Source of the DNA: Jacaranda mimosifolia
Lineage: Eukaryota; Streptophyta; Magnoliopsida; Lamiales; Bignoniaceae
Direction: 5' to 3'
NCBI GenBank assembly: GCA_018894105.1
Contig: CM032131.1
Span: 2,940,501 to 3,004,500 of the forward strand
Length of the DNA stretch: 64,000 bases
The notes below the pieces were generated by a model that saw only the letters and a list, made by a program, of their open reading frames with translations, was not told the DNA's origin and did not search any database. The first letter of the stretch is position 1, and each line of letters starts with the position of its first letter. Below, in pieces: positions 60,408 to 64,000 of the stretch. Both the position numbers and the translations under genes were made by a program.

Positions 60408-61668
60408 TGTTAACCCTTTTAATGATTTACATTATTTTGATCATGAAAAATTTACTCTCCTAGAATTATGCGCTGAAATCATGTATATCTTTCCATATTA
60501 TCTGCTGAAATCTGTTACATGCTGGAATTTACTTTCCATAATTAAAAGATCTTATGAAGATTCTAGTTTATATTAAATCTCTAATAACTTATGAAAGAAA
60601 TCATACCATGCTAAAATCAATTGAATCATATGTTGTTTAAGGAATTAATGCATGATTATAAAAATTATCTTGTTCCCTTATTTAATTCCAACGGATTCTT
60701 ACCTTAAAAGAACTTATAGTAATCGGACATAAGCATATAAAAGTGAAATCATGTAGCATTATTTCAAGCGAATCACTAACTCAGGAGAGAACTTTGTTAA
60801 GTGTCTTGAAGAGTTGTGTGATACTCTCATATACATTTTGTGCTTAAGTGTTGTTAATTCCTTGCTCTTTGTGTGTTCTCGAGGGTTCTTGTGATGAAGA
60901 ACGTCAAGTGGAACTTGCCTTCAATAGACCTTCAGGAGACGAGGACAAGACGGTTTGTGTCTCGAAGGACCTAGTGGTGAAGAGGAATAAGAGTCGTACC
61001 TGCTCTCGAGGGACCCTGCGAAGAGAAGAAATCGGCACTTGGGTGCTCTAACGACCTCTAGATGAAGAAATTAATAGGGCGATACTATCTGAAATCATGG
61101 ATAGTGTTCTTGGTTCTGGTCTAGAAGAAATACTAGAGCTTGCCATACGGAATGACAACAACTCGTGCATTAGTCCACAGAGGTTGTAAAGTTCCCTCGG
61201 GCTAGTTCACAAGCAGTTGGTTTTACAGTACTCTGGAATCTACCTTATCCCGTATGGGATTCCAATTTAGCTCTTTGCGAAAAGCTGATTTTTCACCCTG
61301 CTAGGGTGTTTCTAATCCTTTACTTTTCCTACTATCAAATTATTTCTATTACTTGTAAAAACACACTTACTTATTAATTAGTTTGATAGGTTCAAAATCC
61401 TGAGTGAAAGCTTAGGTAAAATATGTAGGCTTGTTGAATCTCTATAAATACAACTATCATTTTACTTGTATTTTAATGCTTTACTTATCACTGGTCTGAT
61501 AAGTAGTTTTACTAGAACTTACAAATTGTAGTTAGTAGCTAAAACTATTTTTCTGCAAAGGACTTAAACTGTTTTGAAAGGCCAAAAAGTATTTTGAGTG
61601 ATAATCTTCAACTGCATTAAAATCCCATAAGCCTCATTCACCCTCTCTTAGGCATATAATTACTCACA
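60408..61668 (+). repeat. 5' LTR of the SIRE-like element
   Basis: It starts TGTTAACCC and ends TTACTCACA, followed at once by the primer site. About 1.26 kb, within the usual SIRE LTR range. The moderately GC-rich ORF at 60848-61051 inside it is not a gene. Confidence 0.65.
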
Positions 61669-61670
61669 AT

Positions 61671-61685
61671 TGGCATCGGAGCATT
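61671..61685 (+). other. primer-binding site, initiator tRNA-Met type (decayed)
   Basis: TGGCATCGGAGCATT, two mismatches from TGGTATCAGAGC in its first twelve bases, two bases after the LTR. Confidence 0.75.
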
Positions 61686-61727
61686 GGTTCTCTATATTGT
61701 GGCGTAACTATCAGAGTAAAAGATTCT

Positions 61728-63360
61728 ATGGCCACTCACACTCTTGATGTCTTTACAAAAAGGCAATCGCACAACCGACCTCCATTGTTTGATGGTTCTA
61801 ACTATGCTACATGGAAAAATCGGATGCAAGAATGTATAATTATACTAGATTTTGATTTATGGGACATGGTTAGTGAAGGGCCGACAGTTCCAACAAAATT
61901 AGTTGACGGATAGGTGGTTCCAAAGGAGTGACGTGAATTTATCAATGATGATAAAAAGGTCATCTCAATGAATGCGAAGGCCAAAAACATTCTGTCATGT
62001 GCTCTCACCAAAGTGGAGTACAACCAAGTCAGTACATATGCTATAACAAAGCAAATGTGGGAAATATTGTAAGTAACCTACGAAGGTACCAGTCAAGTTT
62101 GACAAGAGAGGATTATAAACCTGACGAAATGTTCCAGATGAAGCCTGACGAAATCATAAGTTAGATGTACATGCGTTTCATGGAAATTATAAACCTATGT
62201 TTGCATTCGGAAGAACTATAAACAAGGATGAACAAGTTCAAAAGATTCTTAGATTGCTTCCAAAGGAATGGACGTCAAAAGTTACTACTATTCAGGAAGC
62301 TTGTGATCTTAGCAGGATGACCATGGGTAAACTAATTAGATCTCTCACATCCCATGAGGTGACGCTGCTAAATAAAGATGAAAGTTCGAAAACAAAAGTC
62401 AAAAAGAATATTGCTTTTAAATCAGTCATGATTCCGACTCAAAAATTCAAGAAGATCTTGATGAGGACGAGGTTGAGGATGAAATCATTTTAATCTCCTG
62501 AAGATTGAAGCAACTAATGAACCTCAAAAAGAAATTCTGGAACAATAGATCAAAACCAAAAAGAACCAGTTTGAAAACTCCAAATATTAAGCCACCTCAC
62601 TACTACGAATGTAATGAATCAGACACAGAAAACCAGATTGTCCCCGATTGAGGAAATATGCAAAACAAACCAAAGCTAAGGTAATCGCAACCACATGGGA
62701 TGAATTTGATAGCGAACAATTTGATAATGAAGAAAATTTCTTCGTTATAAATCAAGTAAATACCTTTTCATGTTGTGATTATGATTTTAGTAATGAAATT
62801 GACATTGGTGAGGACTTAAACTTTATGAAATTCATGTTAAAATGCTTGCTGATAAAAATACAGCTTTGCAAGATAAAGTGGAATATTTGCAGGAAGAACT
62901 AGAAAGAGTTCATAAAGATAAATTTGAAATGCAAATGGCTAATAATAGAGAGACTCTTCATGCTGAATGTAAAAAGAAATGAATGTTGGCTCATTAAAGA
63001 AAATAACACATTAAAAAAATAAAATTGAGAATATGAGACGTGAAATCAAAGGAAAAATAGTTGTTGAAGAATGTTTTCATGCTAGGGATGATCTAGGTTA
63101 CTATTCCACAAATGTTAAGCACACATATATGCCTGTTTCGAAAATTTAGAAACTGCATGAATCAGAAAAATACCAAACCAATTTCAACAACTTCCAGAAT
63201 GAATTTTAAACCAGTTTCGAAAAACCTGCTTTACTTATGATAAATCTAGTCATGTCAATTATAGATGTCCGATTAAAAAACTCACTGGTACCAAGTTTAT
63301 TTAGGTAAGAAAATTATCTGTTACTAATCATGAAGGACCTAACATAATTTGGGGACCTAA
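61728..63360 (+). pseudogene. SIRE-like gag, broken
   Basis: It starts MATHTLDVF and continues with NRPPLFDGSNYATWKNRM and LWDMVSEGPTVPTK, the standard N-terminus of copia gag. TAG at 61911-61913 ends the first open part. A later frame (62197-62493) gives EQVQKILRLLPKEWTSKV and EEA-like text, then LIRSLTSHEVTLL. A third piece (62648-62902) has a short acidic stretch. Near 63230 a decayed zinc knuckle (CFTYDKSSHVNYRC) is followed by IIWGPKTN, typical of the gag-integrase junction. At least three frame changes separate these parts. Confidence 0.7.
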
Positions 63361-63399
63361 AACAAACTAATTTCTTGTAGATTCATGCCAAAGAACATT

Positions 63400-64000
63400 C
63401 CTAAAAACAAAAGTGGTATTTGGATAGTGGATGTTCCAAGCAAATGACGGGGGATGCATCCATGTTCCTTAAGCTTAACAATTGTTCTGCAGGAAATCTT
63501 CTTTATGCAGACAATACAAAAGGACGCGTAATAGGTAAAGGTATAATTGGTAAACCGACTAGTACTACTATTGATAATCTATGATTCGTTGAGGGCCTTA
63601 AGTATAACTTGCTTAGTATCAATTAGCTATGCGATGAAGCTTATGAAGTTAAATTCCATCATTTTTACTATATTATTAAGTAAAATGAGAAACTGGTTTT
63701 TACTACTACTAGCGATGGAAATGTTTACTGTATAACCCTTGATGATTTAACCTGTCAAAATATGGAGTGTTTAGCTGTTTTAGATAAAAAATGCTAGAGA
63801 TGGCATAGGAGATTAGGCCACGTAAACATAGAGATTATACCTCATCTCACAAAGAAAGATCTTGTCAAAGGGGTTCCAAAGTTGAACTTTTCCAAGGATA
63901 TGATATGTGATGTATACCAAAAGGGGAAGCAAATCTGAATATTTTTCAAACCAAAGAATGAGGTCACAACTTCCAGGCCACTAGAACCCTTGCATATTGA
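63400..64000 (+). pseudogene. SIRE-like protease/pre-integrase region, broken, cut by window end
   Basis: Degraded frames lead to RWHRRLGHVNIEIIPHLTKK and DLVKGVPKLNF, then MICDVYQKGKQ: the GAG-pre-integrase zinc segment, whose H-H-C-C pattern has lost the second-to-last Cys spacing (CDVYQ for CDACQ). It continues with SRPLEPLHI, the usual lead into the integrase core, and then the window ends. Confidence 0.65.

Larger units (their letters stand above)
60408..64000 (+). mobile_element. SIRE-like Ty1/copia element, 5' part (runs off window)
   Basis: An LTR of about 1.26 kb (60408-61668), a tRNA-iMet primer site, gag, and the start of integrase follow in order on the plus strand. It is inserted in the minus-strand copia relic, whose RT frame ends at the LTR border. 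The 3' half lies beyond the window. The frames are interrupted by stops and shifts. Confidence 0.75.

Overview
The window reads as repeat-rich nuclear DNA of a flowering plant. The evidence is a very A+T-rich background, plant-type LTR retrotransposons of several lineages (Ty3/gypsy Tat, Tekay-like and Reina-like; Ty1/copia SIRE-like and an Ale/Ivana-like relic), small hAT-like and other TIR elements, and intron-containing host genes on the minus strand. One of these is the plant-type mitochondrial ATP synthase 24 kDa subunit. A eudicot is likely, but I cannot name the species. I see no bacterial operon, CRISPR array, rRNA or tRNA gene.

Layout. 1-2191: hAT-like repeats in A+T-rich DNA. 2192-15551: a 13.35-kb Tat-lineage retrotransposon with the target duplication ACAAG on both sides. 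It has gag, protease, RT, RNase H, archaeal-type RNase H and integrase on the plus strand, then tandem repeats, then an antisense plant-mobile-domain ORF. All coding parts are broken by stops and frameshifts. 15552-18611: intergenic DNA, then a 5' UTR and first coding exon of an NT-C2 coiled-coil gene that carries an early stop. 18660-20107: the 3' end of an LTR element. 20280-30522: a second large element on the minus strand with the duplication TGTAT, 3.3-kb LTRs, a tRNA-iMet primer site, gag, and apparently the tail of a chromodomain. The rest of pol is gone. 30523-37600: A+T-rich spacer, a 1.78-kb TIR element with a GC-rich core, two LTR-like fragments and degenerate repeats.

Host genes. 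37834-38604 (minus) is an uninterrupted ORF ending in a Prp3-C/DUF1115 domain. 43060-46974 (minus) is a seven-exon gene for the mitochondrial ATP synthase 24 kDa subunit, reconstructed exon by exon to 243 residues. 53630-55243 (minus) is the 3' part of a DUF1475 membrane-protein gene that appears to encode two tandem DUF1475 units; its 5' exons are not seen. Both gene promoters that can be inspected carry TGGGCC/TGGGCT (site II) motifs.

The right side is dominated by insertions: a Reina-like chromovirus (48079-53368) about 260 bp 3' of the DUF1475 gene, a 2.2-kb TIR element upstream of that gene's first visible exon, a copia relic (about 58783-60407), and a SIRE-like copia element that starts inside the relic at 60408 and runs off the window end. 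Most of the sequence is therefore decayed mobile DNA around a few ordinary genes. The less ordinary features are the antisense PMD ORF and expanding tandem arrays of the Tat element, the deletion structure of the long-LTR element, and the two-unit DUF1475 gene.
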